Counted from the first letter of the stretch, positions 48,484-60,872 are shown. The stretch: 64,000 bases of DNA from Moringa oleifera (GCA_021397835.1 JAJFZO010000168.1:5146001-5210000); one strand, 5' to 3'. Notes: a model not told the origin generated them from the letters alone. Translations and numbers: made by a program.

Positions 48484-51140
48484 ATGAGACCGAAGATTTA
48501 TCTTTTTGGCGACTCTATTACTGAAGAGTCCTTCGGAGATAGTGGATGGGGTGCCTCTCTTGCCCACCACTTCTCTCGCACGGTATTTCACTGGTCTTCC
48601 TTCTGAATTATCTTGTAGTGAAATGTTTATTTATGCTAGATGCACATAGTGTATTTTCGTTTTTGATGTGGGTTTTTGGTTCTTGATTGATAGGTTGATG
48701 TGGTGTTGAGAGGGTATAGTGGGTACAACACAAGGTGGGCTTTAAAGGTGGTGGAGAAGGTTTTCCTGGCTGTCGGTAGCGGTGGTGATGATGCCGAGCC
48801 ACCACTAGCTGTGACGGTATTCTTTGGTGCTAATGACGCTTCCCTTCCTGATAGGTCATCCGCTTTCCAACACGTGCCCCTCGATGAATACAAGCAAAAC
48901 CTCCACACCATTGTCTCCTTTCTCAAGGTACCCTCCCTTCTCTCCCTGTCTCTCTGTCCACTTTTCAAATGTATGTAATTCTGTCATTTTGTGTCATATA
49001 TACTTGTTTATTTGTATGCCCATATTCTGATGGCTTTAAATATACAGAAAAGAAAGATAAATCCCCATGGTGTTCTGACTTTTGGTTGGTTGAGAAAGTG
49101 TCTTAGTGGTCAAAGATTTTTAGGGGAAGTGGTGAGGTGGGCCAAGAAAAGGAAGAGAAGGTGCTGAAGAGGATCTGTGGTGGATGAGGCCCAGTTGTCG
49201 CTGTCATCTTTTGCCATTTTGCCTATTTTCTAGGTCTAGTATTATGCAACAATATCAATGGTCATTGGCTTTACCAAAGTTTCCTCATTTATCTTTAGAA
49301 TAATTCACAAAACCATTACTATATAAAGATGAAACTGTAAATGCAATAATGGGTATAATATATGTTTGCATGACATGCATATATACAAGCTTATAAGCAA
49401 CTAAAAGTATGCATGTAATTGAACAACCATGTGAATGCCAATGTGGGGTTTGGCTTGAGGCTAGGCCTAGTTATATGATTAACATATATATGGTCATAGA
49501 TATGTATGTAATTATAAAATCATAGTGAAGCTTCCAGCAAACTTTGAAAAAAACAAAAAAATGTTGTATGAGCATCATGTGGAGTCCTCTGTTTTATGCA
49601 AGCCTGTTGATGTTCAAGTTTTCAGAGCCAAATGAATCTCTACATTCGGTCATGATCAAATTGGGAAGCTGCATTTTAGCTTTTACTTCATACATGTTCA
49701 ATTGAATTTGATCCTGTCTTCTTCAAGCTTTGGTGGGGCATACATTAGGTGTGATGGACATGTTGATAAAAAATGTTGTGGTTGGTAGTAGAGGCAGTGA
49801 CAGTTTAGCAGTAGTTAATATTGCCGTTTTTCTTATCAATGATTTTCTTGAAAGATGTATGGATACTTGAAGAGGTGGCTTGTAAAATTTTCTTAACCAA
49901 AATGTTTTTGGGAAATAAGAAATCATTTGATTCCTATAGTATCATGTAGAGGTTCAAGCATTAGTAGTTCAATCAATGACTGAGTTACCTGTTACTGGTG
50001 TTTAAATTAAAATTCATGATTTTAGATCTTTCAACTGTATGCTATATGTTTACCTTTTGACTGGGTCCCTGATAGTGTTGAATTCTTTTGTTTCTTTTTT
50101 GAAAATCTTTGCTTGGCTCAGAATCGGTGGCCAAACACTTGCATTCTTCTCATCACTCCTCCTCCTATTGATGAAGATGGGCGTCTCCGGTATGGTTCTA
50201 CTATGGCATGCGTGCCACATTGTTAATATCATATCTTTTAGACAGTTTTGATGTTCCTTGAAGAACTTGGTATTAGTGGGTATACTATATTTAACATTTT
50301 TATTACATATTTTTGGATAGGCTATTCTTGATTAGGAACATAGTAGAAGCGATGATGGCAACTTATGGCCTATGCATTAATCTGTATTTGTGAAGAAATT
50401 CTTTGAATCATAAAAACTACCATTGGAAAAGCAGAGCTGTTGTTAAAACATTAGAAAGTTGATGATTCCCAACCAAGAATTTGTTTGCCGGGTCATACTA
50501 ATTCCACAAAGCAGGTATCCTTATGTTGAAAATCCATCGGGTCTGCCTGAGAGGACAAATGAAGCTGCTGGTGCTTATGCCAAGACTTGCGTTGCTGTTG
50601 CCAGAGAATGTGGTGTCCCAGTGTTAGATCTCTGGACAAAAATGCAGCAATTTCCTGATTGGAAAAAAGCCTGTCTAAGGTACAATTTAGGCTTATTTTA
50701 CGTTTCCTTAAACACATTTCTGTAGAATTAATGGGTTTCCATGAATTTCTCCAATGGGTACCATTGCATGCCACATTGGCTTATCTGGATGATTATAGGA
50801 TAAGAAATCAGTATGCACCAGGGGCCTTGTCTGCTTCCATGGTGCCTTAAACTTCTGGTAATCATAATTCTGCTTTGTCAATATAACTTGCCTAGTCCTG
50901 TGCGTTCCTGAAGCAAGAATCATTGGTCAATTACGAGCAGTGTAGATATTTCTGAAGATTTTCTGTCATTGAAACTGCAGAGACGGGCTGCATCTGACTC
51001 CGAGGGGCAACAGAATTGTGTTCGAGGAAGTGGTCATGAAACTGAAAGAGGAAGGCTTGAGTCTCGAGAACTTGGCATTTGATCTCCCCCTGTTATCATG
51101 CATTGATCCTAATGATCCACTGAAGGCTTTTGAGAATTAG
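48484..51140 (+). CDS. SGNH/GDSL esterase of the isoamyl-acetate-hydrolase (IAH1) type
   Basis: Five plus-strand exons: 48484-48582, 48694-48927, 50122-50189, 50515-50679 and 50981-51140. All are GT-AG; the sum is 726 nt or 241 aa. Catalytic blocks: FGDSITE with Ser11 as nucleophile, GYSGYNTRWAL for block II, GAND at 78-81, and DGLHLT with Asp190 and His193. Length and motifs match the compact IAH1-like family (Arabidopsis At5g45920/At2g38180 and yeast isoamyl acetate esterase), which is distinct from the secreted GDSL lipases at 4-24 kb: no signal peptide, different exon structure. It probably hydrolyses small esters in the cytosol; the plant substrate is unknown. Intron 2 is long (1,194 bp). 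Confidence 0.93.
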
Positions 51141-52342
51141 GATAACTTTTCATAGGGATTTCTACTATGATTATGGTTACAGAATTATGTAACGGAGAAT
51201 GCTGGAAACCCTAGATGCAGTTATTGAGTAGACATTACTATGTGTCAGTGCATTGCCTTTTGAAGGTTCTGTTTCTATGTTTGAAGGAAACAAAATTATC
51301 ATTTTCTTTGCTTTTCTCTTTCTTGCTGATCAGAATTGAAGACCTTTTTTCATCCAAGATCCTTATCATTACATGGTCTCACTGGGTACTTGGAATTTTC
51401 TTCAATTTCCAATCGGCTTTATAAATTATAGCTCTTTGAAAAATCCAATTGGAATTTTTAGTAGTTGGGTAGCAATGCGCATTAAATATACATTATGTAA
51501 CAAAAAAGAAATAATTTTTCCAGGCTTATCAAGAAAATATTTGTGAATTTGGTTTGAGTATCAAAATTAAGGAAACCAAGAATGTATTAATCTCATTTTC
51601 ACTGTTTTATTTTAAAAAATATTATTCTTATAATTTATGATGAAAAAAACTAAAAATAAAATGAATTTTAACAATTTATTTTTGTTAAATTAGAGAACTT
51701 GATCTATTAACAAAACTTATATACATTGATAGAAAGTTGGGAGATGAAAAAGGGAACTTAATCTTAAAACACTATGAGATAATATTTCAAAGAAGCCTAC
51801 CTAATAATCAAGGTCAAGTTTGTTTCTACTTTTCACAAAATGACTTGCATATTTGATCTTTAAATCAAGTTTTCATTATGTACTTAATTTGTGATTTGAT
51901 CTGCATTTAATTTGATTTAATTGACTTTTAAAATAAGTTAATTAATTAATTTATATAAAAACATATGAAATAAAATTTATTAACATTGTAAGTAGATCTC
52001 TAGGTACTGAAATCAAAAGGCCCAAGCTCTCTAGCTTGCAACTTTCTTTATTTCAAAAATTTATTGCATAAAGAAAGTAACCCAAAAGTCAAATTAAACT
52101 TCAAAAAAGGAATATGAATGTAGTTCACTCGTGCTATATTACTTGTCAAACATATCAAAGCAAACACAACAGGAAACCTCCACAGGTGCACTGATTGTCT
52201 TAGTTTCTCACTGGCCAAATGATCTTGAAGAACTGCATTCCTACAAATGATGGGGAATCATCACCTGTAAGGCTTACTCCTTAAACCACATTTGCCCTGC
52301 AAGTTCCATCTGTGGCAATGCCGGTGGCTGAGATCGAGCTAG
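51141..52342. other. intergenic region between convergent genes
   Basis: 3' flank of the IAH1-like gene, AT-rich middle (51450-52000), then the 3' flank of the first CLE gene. No further gene seen. Confidence 0.5.
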
Positions 52343-52594
52343 CTAGTGATGCTCAGGATCAGGACCTCCTGGTGAAACTCTTGAGGATGATGCATCCATC
52401 ACTGAAATCCTTTTAGTCTGTCTCATCTCTGACAAACGATCGCTTAGTTCACGTAGAAGAAAACGACTAACAATCTTTCTGTGCAAAGTAGTAGGCCCAT
52501 TGATGTGACCTCCTGCTTCTGCATTCATCACTTGCACTGATATAATGAGAAGAATTATCAGAACTGAATTTCTCATGGCAGCTGAGTTAGCCAT
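52343..52594 (-). CDS. CLE: CLE peptide precursor (RVSPGGPDPEHH)
   Basis: Single exon, 83 aa. It has a hydrophobic signal peptide (NSVLIILLIISVQVMNAEA, about 9-27), a variable basic middle, and a C-terminal CLE dodecapeptide encoded at 52346-52381 that ends exactly at the stop codon. CLE precursors are secreted and processed to 12-13-residue, hydroxyprolinated peptides perceived by leucine-rich-repeat receptor kinases. The dodecapeptide matches the A-type CLE group closest to Arabidopsis CLE5/CLE6, but position 10 is Glu where that group has Gln. A TATA-like CTTATATA (minus-strand TATATAAG) lies at 52700-52707, 106 bp upstream of the ATG. It is the first of three CLE genes in the same orientation. 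Confidence 0.93.
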   Translation of the reverse strand: MANSAAMRNSVLIILLIISVQVMNAEAGGHINGPTTLHRKIVSRFLLRELSDRLSEMRQTKRISVMDASSSRVSPGGPDPEHH

Positions 52595-54300
52595 TGGAGG
52601 CTGAAACTAGCACTGGTTAATTATACGGAGTTTGCCCAAGAAAGCTAAGATACTAGCAGCTTGAAGAAGTAACTTAATTAAAGAGGAACTAAGCTCGAGC
52701 TTATATAATGTCCATGCATGAAAAAGTCCAAACCTCAAAAGCTTGATTAGACAATAAGGGTGCTGCGTCTACAAGCAGCCAAGTCCAATGTGGAGTGTTG
52801 TCTTCTTCCTTCATGTGGGTATTAGTCTTTAATGATTAAAGGTTTGTCCTACTTCCCCACTTAAGCGCCGATGTTTTCTGGTCAAGCCAATATCTTCCAT
52901 TACCGGTTGAAATTGTCTAGTCATCCTTCCTTCTTTATATGCAAAGTTTTGGACAGTTCTTCATAGTATAAAAAGAGCCAAACTTAAACAATTTGAAGGC
53001 ATGATGACATGAAAGGTATCAGACAAAAGGATATGTCCATGCATAAGGCATACTTTATTCAGGACATTCTTTGATTTAATATTGGTTTTAGGCACACGAA
53101 TGGATAGCACGGCAGTATTTTTTATGCACTTTGGTTTATGGAGAATGTCCACCTGCCTGGTTATTACTAAAGAAGGGATTGCTTTGATTTCTGATTTGGC
53201 ATTTAGTGCAGTTTGCTTTTCATAGATTCTTTGTTGCCTATCCAACTTGTGGATTTAGTGCTTTATTAGTTTCCATGCTCATCGTAGATCCTAACAGATC
53301 TCTTTCATACGTTGAAAAGTGAAAAAGAGAAACACCGAATCTCTTTTGATTAATCATATAAATGTTTTTCTTTGCTATCAATAGTGTCATATGAACAGAA
53401 TTAACATCTCTTTAGAACTATAGAAGCATGGAATTATTATGTACTGTAATGTTACTATTAATTACTTGTTTATCAAATACGGGTGCATTAAGTAACAAAG
53501 TAGACTAAGAGCAGCTTTGTCTATATTGATGATTTACCCATATCTGAAAGTCTGTTGGACTTTATAGATTCTGCTTTCTGAAGCAATTGCATATACGCTT
53601 GTGTGAATTGACTCAATGCACTATAATTTACAAAAGAAAGACAAACTTCTGGGGAATTATAAAATTCAAGCATAGCACTCCAAGATTTGTGTTCTTTCCT
53701 CTTTGTGATGGAATACTGGTTGAAGGTCCACACCAGCCTAGTCATGGAGTTTGGCCTTATGTGTCACTCATCATTTGGAGATGGTGATTTAATTATAAGA
53801 CCACCTAAATGTGCTTTCTGTGAAAAGTTTTCTGCTTTTCCAGTTCTAATTATAGGCTTATCTTAACTAAAATGAAAACTCCACTAATTACATGCCAGTG
53901 CTATGGACAAAGTTTCCAAATCCAGGCTTTTGTTTCCTATATGTATTTAAAACATAGCTTCCAAGCTAATTTGAACAAGTGTAAAGTTTTGTTTTTATGA
54001 GCTTGCCCCACAGGATTAATAAGCTTAATATAATATGATATGTAGTTTAGAGATGAAGAAGAGCCTCTTCTATCAAGCTCCTAAGTGTGTATTCTCTGTA
54101 GTAGGAAAACAAAATGCTTAAATTTATCCCTAAACGATGCAGCTGATCAGTGTACTAGCAAGTTGGATGTTGAAGATCATTTTGGTATAATTAGGCCCTT
54201 CTTTATTGAAGATTCATAGTTGATTAGATCGACCATGATTTATAGGGACATGAAATGTTCTTTGTATCAGATCGGTTATTGATGAAAGAAGGATTTACCA
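52595..54300. other. intergenic region upstream of the first CLE gene
   Basis: Promoter of the CLE gene to about 52900, then DNA without recognisable coding content up to the decayed copia element. A 5' LTR of that element may lie in its right part, but I could not define its left end. Confidence 0.4.
52700..52707 (-). promoter_or_regulatory. TATA box of the first CLE gene
   Basis: Reads TATATAAG on the minus strand, 106 bp upstream of the ATG at 52594. Confidence 0.55.
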
Positions 54301-54302
54301 TA

Positions 54303-55700
54303 TGGTATCAGAGCCTAAGTGGGATTTTGAAAGAGAAAAATTTCTTCTTTTCCTGCTCAATCTTGTTTTGAAGTTTCAGAAAACACTCAGACTTCAATAC
54401 CATGTCTTTTGAAACCCGTAACAACCAACTAGCAGGTGGGCTCCAAAAATTTGCAGTTGTTTGATCTACTGAATGAAAGGAATCATTTAAAGTGCGCACA
54501 AACAATGAAATGAAGATCTTTCTGAAAGTAAAGTGGATCAAACCATTTCATGGTCAACCCTTCTAGTCTAAAAGATCCCAAGTTCACACTTTGGGTTGAA
54601 GAAGACTTCATGATTATATAATTCTGATTGTGAAACTTTAGGATCCTTATATATTCCTGATCAAGCACAACAAAGAATATTTGGGAATCTGTTCAACAAA
54701 TCTACATTCTAAAGTAGAATCATGTGCAAAGAAATGGGATTTTCAATTTTTTGCAGGCCTTAATATAGAGTTTGATAAGGTATATGAGCTGGAGAAGGAA
54801 AGGAGAATCATGGTGCTTGATGTTCTTAATACTGAGGGATCAACCATGATGATAACCAATAGCAAGAATCTGAGTGGGGCAGAAATGAAGAATGAAGGAC
54901 AAAAACCTTGTAGAGAGATTGTATGTTTTGTGACTAATGCAAAAAAAAAAAAAAAGGGTCATACAAAAGAGATCTCTTGGACACTTCGTGAAAAACCGCT
55001 GGGAGTGAGGCGAAATGGAGGACACAAAGGCAACCAGACAAGAGGACAGGCACAATTGACAAATTCTGACGAGCCAGCCAATGAACTCAACTACAAGATG
55101 TGCGAGCGAGGACTTAACAAAGAGGAGGTTGAATGCCAGAGACCTTCCTCAACACGTTGGAAAAATCATTTGGGTCATGCCATGTTGCTTAAAATGGTAA
55201 AATTTTATTTTTTAATTTTCTCAGTGCCTCAAAGAAAGGTTTTTTCTGGCACCTAGAGCATTGACTCAGGTGCAATTGTTGTATCAATTAAGTCAAATTG
55301 GTTAATGGATCCTTAACCACAGTTGCAGACCAAGGAATATTATTATTTTTTTTAATCCATTGTTCTCTCTTAAAACATATGTTGCTTGTTCTTAATCTCG
55401 TTGTCAACTTATTATCTATTAGAACTGATAATACTAGAGATCATTTCAATCAAGTTTTATCACCGTACTTAGAAAGAGATCATTGGTCAATTATTTTGTC
55501 TTGACATCCCTAAGCGAAATGGGTTAACAGAGATAAAGAATAAGCATGCATGCATCTTCATGAGCATTGCTGTTCCAAGAAAAGTTCTACAAAGTTACTG
55601 GGGAAGATTGTTTTAATCTCTGCTAAATCCCACAGGTCATATGATTGCTAGTAGGATGGACTCTATTTTCACTGCCCATGCTTGATAATTTCTCTTATGA
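54303..55700 (+). mobile_element. decayed Ty1/copia element (second family)
   Basis: A primer-binding site TGGTATCAGAGC at about 54303-54315 follows a likely LTR end (TTTACCATA). Downstream a Gag-like frame contains WDFQFFAGLNIEFDKV and a damaged zinc-knuckle region (KKKGHTKEISW, 54945-55000). Further fragments resemble the pre-integrase region and the integrase segment before TAYLINR (KRNGLTEIKNKH, SYWG, about 55510-55610). Frames are broken throughout. Gag wording differs from the element at 19-23 kb, so this is another copia lineage. It lies between the first and second CLE genes. Confidence 0.7.
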
Positions 55701-57024
55701 AAATTAGAGGGATAGACAAGAAACTATTTTCTACTATATTGGATTTCAAGATGAAGAAAAGATGTTCCATTTATTTGTTGAAATCTCATATGATTTTAAC
55801 CCTCACATCCACAAGTCCCTTAAAAAATAATTCTAATACCATTTTGTTAAGTTTTTTAGAGAAAAAATAATGAATAAGAAGATAAAAAGAAAAATAACCA
55901 AAAATTAAAATTGTGATTACTTAGATATTTTAAATTCTGAATTCAAAATTTAAACTAAAGATTGTTCTTATCTAAAATTCAAATTAAAAATTATTTCTAT
56001 CCAAAATTTAAATTAAAAAAGTATTTTTATTCAAAATTTAAACTATTTAAAAAAAAATATTTTATTTTTACTAAAAATATATGGTAAATAAAGATAACAA
56101 AAAAAGTATTAAAAATTATGCTATAAATAAGCCTTGATTTGTTGTTGAAAATTTGAATCAATTAGGCATTGATTTGTAAGGATATCAAATATATCTTTGT
56201 ATAAGACCTATTAATAATTTCTATTTGCTTGTGAATGGAAATTACCAAATTAATTTTCTAAGATAAAGTCATAATAAGTGTTATATGTATATGTCTATAT
56301 ACATATATGCCTGTATTTCAGCTGCACTAAATAAGTAAAGTAGAGAACCGAATTTACTAAAGGATCATTCCATGGGGTCAACATCTTATTCTCCAAATTC
56401 AGAAAGGAGACTGATTAATCGAATCAGAGTCCTAACTTGACAATCCAGGAGAAATACTACCTGCCAGATGTTTAGAAAATAGATTTCTCTTCTGAATCAG
56501 AACTTTTATGTTGCATTAAATATTGGTTCGTATCAATCTATTACATGTTCATTTACCTTTCAATTGGCATTTCTTGATTTGGACATAGTTGATAACACAT
56601 GGATTCCAAGTGGATCTTGATCATCAGTTCCATTTATGGAAATTAATCCCTCGGTAGATTATATACTCAACTAGTACTTTTGGTGATGGGTTTAATTTGT
56701 GGGGTTAGCACATATATATATATATATATATCATATCCAAAACAAGTATGCGATACTTCTTTTTATATTACCGTGGTTTTGTATAACATATCCGTAATGA
56801 AAGCTAAGTAGGCTGTATATTGTATTCATACATCCTGCAAAACAAAGTATCCAACTTCTACAACTTCATCTCAATTAACTATAGCAGAGATTATATGCGC
56901 ATGTCAGACATATAAACATATCTTCTATATAAAAGAAGTAGATATTACATTCACCTAGACTTACAAAACAAGTATCACAGTCCTACAACTTCATCTCCAG
57001 CCAGGTTGCATCAGAAGTTAGAGA
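55701..57024. other. AT-rich intergenic region
   Basis: Includes A/T-rich DNA at 55850-56130 and an (AT)n run at about 56707-56729. Nothing else is recognised before the second CLE gene. Confidence 0.45.
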
Positions 57025-57246
57025 CTAGGTAACTATGAGGTGATGCTGTGGGTCAGGTCCTCCAGGGCTTATTCTCTCAGGCTGCTTATACCGTCTTCCC
57101 TTGGCATCTTTGGCAGCCTGTTTCAAGGCCTCCATAGATTGGCTTAGGCTCCTCCTCTCTACAGATGATTCAAGAATACGAGGTTGAGCCCTGGTGAACA
57201 AAAGCAAGACCAAGATCAAGCATGGTAAAGACCTCAAGCTAGTCAT
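57025..57246 (-). CDS. CLE: CLE peptide precursor (RISPGGPDPQHH, with C-terminal tail)
   Basis: Single exon, 73 aa. Signal peptide SLRSLPCLILVLLLFTRA (about 3-20), a short Lys/Arg-rich linker, then the CLE dodecapeptide encoded at 57040-57075, followed by four extra residues (LIVT) before the stop. The tail would have to be trimmed by a carboxypeptidase, as in CLE proteins that are not strictly C-terminal. Position 2 is Ile, where the neighbouring copies have Val and Leu. TATAAATA on the minus strand (57299-57306) lies 53 bp upstream of the ATG. Presumed role: a secreted ligand for CLAVATA1/BAM-type receptor kinases. Confidence 0.93.
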   Translation of the reverse strand: MTSLRSLPCLILVLLLFTRAQPRILESSVERRSLSQSMEALKQAAKDAKGRRYKQPERISPGGPDPQHHLIVT

Positions 57247-57298
57247 TGCACGAGTGAAGATTTGGTGTTTTTGGCATAGAGGTTATGAGGGTTCTTCG

Positions 57299-57306
57299 TA
57301 TTTATA
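57299..57306 (-). promoter_or_regulatory. TATA box of the second CLE gene
   Basis: Reads TATAAATA on the minus strand, 53 bp upstream of the ATG. The other two CLE genes also have TATA-like boxes (52700-52707 and 60873-60880). Confidence 0.6.
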
Positions 57307-60300
57307 AGCCTTGTCGATCCTAACTTTGTCTGCATCAGAAAATTTAGTGGACAGAGTTGATCACTCAATCAGCATAATCTAAGTTTCTCTCATTGGTTCT
57401 AAGCCTTATACAACAGAATTGATTTATATAGATTGCTACCGAAATTTGAAATCGTAAGATAACTTTAAAAGATAAACTATAGTTCCATTTGCAATGTGAG
57501 GTGTCAGTGATAAAGTACTTTACTGTGGAAATATATATATATATACACACACACATAGGACCTATCAGATTGTGACAGTATCTCTGTGGTTGTGAATACT
57601 AACGGTTTGGCTTGAAATTAATTGGCCTGATGAAGCTTTAATCAATAGGATAATCCATAGAATTATAACATCAATCGCCTTTGGATTTTACTGAATGGTA
57701 AAGTGTTTACTTTTAATCAATATCTGATCTTGGTGGAATGGATAAACCAGAATGTCATTGTCGCAGAGAGGAAAGTTTAGTATTGGTGAAGTAGAGGAAC
57801 TCATCAGCTGGGCATCTAGTTTATCACCGCCAGGCCACTACAGAGAGGAAATGACTTCATGGGGATAAGCTACATGTATTAAAACAAAGGAAAAAAACCT
57901 ACCTTTTTTTGTAACGAAAGATTGCACTTTTATTTCGTTTAGGTTTTCTTTTCTTGCGGATGAACTAGTCTTGCAAGATAAGCACAAGGTCACTAGTAGG
58001 TTGTAACATGGTCATTGATGATGGCGCATAGTTGAAGAGATGATAAACATTCTTTTAGTTACTTTGATGGAGGCTTAATGCCAGGTCTTATGCATTGTTC
58101 TTACTTTTCCCTTTCCCTTTTCTTTCTTTCATCTTGGCAAATGATCACCCACTTAAAGACTAGACTTGTGATCATCAGATGCCATTTGGCTTTGACTGAC
58201 TTAGTCCCTTAATGCTAATTTAAGGTGTAATAAGAATCCCTCATAAGCTTTGCCCAACGTTTCTGATAGACAGTTTCCAACATAGAATTGAGAGCTGAAT
58301 GCTACAAGTCCTGTTAAGGAGCAGACGTTGATAATTACTCACTTTTCGATCACTTATCCTCTTACCCTTTTGGCCTAACAGCCTGAATCCCATGGAACTC
58401 TAGTTAATCATTGACAATCATTGAAGAATATAACTCAAGAGTCTTGATATATACGTGGTCAAGTTTATGATCACTTAATAGTATTTTAAATAATTTGACC
58501 AGAAGTCAAGAGAAGGTGCTCTTGGCTCCATCCAAAGTCAACCGAACATGCTTCCTCAGACAGTATTGAAAATTTTTGTCACCTGAAAACATCAGAGTGA
58601 TCTGACAGCATTCAGTCTCAGAAAGTGAACTGGTCAAAATAAGACGCCGAGAAACTCCATTTTTCAGCCATTTCTGAAAGAGTTGATTCATACAGGGCCA
58701 ATACTATGTATAATAAATTAACCCACCAGGGTTTTGATTGTTTTTCATTTTACGAGCACTGTAAGAGGATATGCACTGCAGCTGAAGTTTGCACTTAAAC
58801 AACTTCAACCTTATCAGAAGGAAACAAAATGGTGACTGGAATATGTCAAATTTGCCTTGTCCATTGGAGTACCCAAATCACTTAGTCGGAAGTCCATAAC
58901 TGCATATGCATACTTTTAATCAATTTTATATTAAAAAGCCCAAGGGAGGAATAGCCGACTTCTTAGTGATACCAGCTTGCTCATCTCAAGGCCTTAAATT
59001 TTTTCCGCTATTGGGTAAAGGAAAAGGCATGCATCTTTTAGCCATCTGTGGATCTCCTTCAGCATTCTTTGTCGTTTCCTTGGACGTTGCAATCAAGTTG
59101 CAATTAATTTTTGTCCTTGTAAGGCTATTTTAAAGGGCTTGCAAGTTAAGCCAGCTATGCTGACTTAATTTGAGTTGTGTCTGGCTAAGCTGATTGTGAC
59201 TTGATGGCTACGTAATGAGATGAGGCGACTAGGAGATACCCTTTAAGCATCAGACTGCCTTGACCCTTTACGCCCACTGATGAGTGAATTGAAAGCACCC
59301 CACTCGTTACTCTTGCTTTGATGTCTAAGGGCTGAAACTGGCTATTGGGACAACATTGACGACCATTAGCCAGTTGATGATGGCATGATGGAAATGAATT
59401 ACCCTGAGAAAGGTGATTACATGCTTTGAAAATGAAGACAGATTAGATAAATAAAAATGAGGCCTGATAGTTAAACTGTCATGTTTGCATCATATTATAG
59501 GTATTCTTAATCAGTCACCAGAAGAAGTTCTAGTTATTCCCCATTTTTGTTAATCTGAGTAACCCTCATGTTTAAAATTTTCAATACAATTCAATCATTA
59601 AATAATTATTTGGACACCATTTGTCACACCTGTTTAATTGGCAGCTTAGTTGGGTACTGTTCCTTTAACAGAAAACAGCAAAATTTCCGTAAGGTGTTTT
59701 CGGGTATAAATTTCAAGTGCTATTATATTACTATTACAATCAAAACAGATAATATATTGTATAAAATATTTATACCGACAATTGTGAGCATCAACACTAA
59801 AGTATGAAGATGGAAACACTTTCCCTTCACAGTGACAGTGAAGTTACAGCAAGAGCTTGGTTGTGCTTCGCTAGCTTTGGCAACAAAACTTTTTGCATTT
59901 AAGTTGCTTACTTGCCTGGCAGATGACAAGGCTACAGCACCTGTTGAGGATTCCAGCTTCTGCAATGGATTCTCCTTAACAAAGTAGGATAACATTGCTG
60001 ATGTCTTCCCCTTATCCATTACTGCAACTAGATATAAAAGCAGCAGCCGCATTAGTTGGCATTCATTTTATAAAGACTCTTATGAGCTAATCAATTCACT
60101 TTTTATACCCTTCAACCTTTCCCATGAAATTGACATTTTCTTGTACAATCTTATTTTATTTTCCCAAGTATGCTTTTATTTAATTGTTCATTTGAATCAT
60201 ATTATCACCCTAGAAATTGAAGGACAAGAAAAGCGGTAATAAGCATTAAACTCTGCAAACTTGAATTACTAAACCAGGACATAGCATGCATGGACATTCC

Positions 60301-60562
60301 TATCACAAAAATTTATGGATATACCTCCTCCCTCCTGAATAAAAAAAAAAAAAAAAGCAGAAAGGAAAACCAAAACCTTGCGTAGAATCACAAATACTTC
60401 TATGCATGCACCCTGACACTGATGACAACCACTAACATAAACAATCTCATGGGTGAAAACACGGATTCCTAAAGTTGGAAAATTTTCTATTAGTTTTTAG
60501 ATGACACTTCTCCAGGCCAGCACATCGACAAGCACTTTCTATCCCTCTCAGAATGACCTTCG
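57307..60562. other. intergenic region between second and third CLE genes
   Basis: About 3.2 kb. There is an (AT)n/(AC)n run at 57530-57556. An ATG-started open stretch on the minus strand (59723-60052) has no recognisable domain. No transposon termini seen. Confidence 0.45.
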
Positions 60563-60805
60563 CTACTGAATTGTGGAGTGATGCTGGGGATCAGGACCCC
60601 CTGGACTCAATCGTTTGGAGTTGTTAAGGCTTGTGCTTGAGTTTTCATTTCCTGGAGATGCATTAAACACTTGGCTTGTGTCCTTCTTCTGAATTGAAGC
60701 AATCAGGTTCCTCCCCTGCATATATGGACTAAGAGAGCGAGTTTCAGACAGGGAAATTGAGAATAGTATCAGCATTAGGCACAAACAGAATCTAAAGCTC
60801 GACAT
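60563..60805 (-). CDS. CLE: CLE peptide precursor (RLSPGGPDPQHH, with C-terminal tail)
   Basis: Single exon, 80 aa from the ATG at 60803-60805; the frame is open five codons further upstream but without an ATG. Signal peptide MSSFRFCLCLMLILFSISLS, then a Ser/Asn-rich variable region and the CLE dodecapeptide encoded at 60578-60613, followed by STIQ before the stop. The motif is the CLE4/CLE7-like form with Leu at position 2. On the minus strand TATATAAA (60873-60880) is a good TATA box 68 bp upstream. Same strand and same architecture as the other two CLE genes, which supports tandem duplication of one ancestor. Confidence 0.93.
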   Translation of the reverse strand: MSSFRFCLCLMLILFSISLSETRSLSPYMQGRNLIASIQKKDTSQVFNASPGNENSSTSLNNSKRLSPGGPDPQHHSTIQ

Positions 60806-60872
60806 TTTCTCTGTTCTCAAGGCTTCAGAAATTGCAACTTGGATGGTAGAGATTCAATTCTGGAGGGTCTGC

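Noticed and set aside
60806..60820. Five-codon upstream extension of the third CLE precursor
   Set aside because: It begins with TTG; the ATG at 60803-60805 directly precedes the signal peptide.
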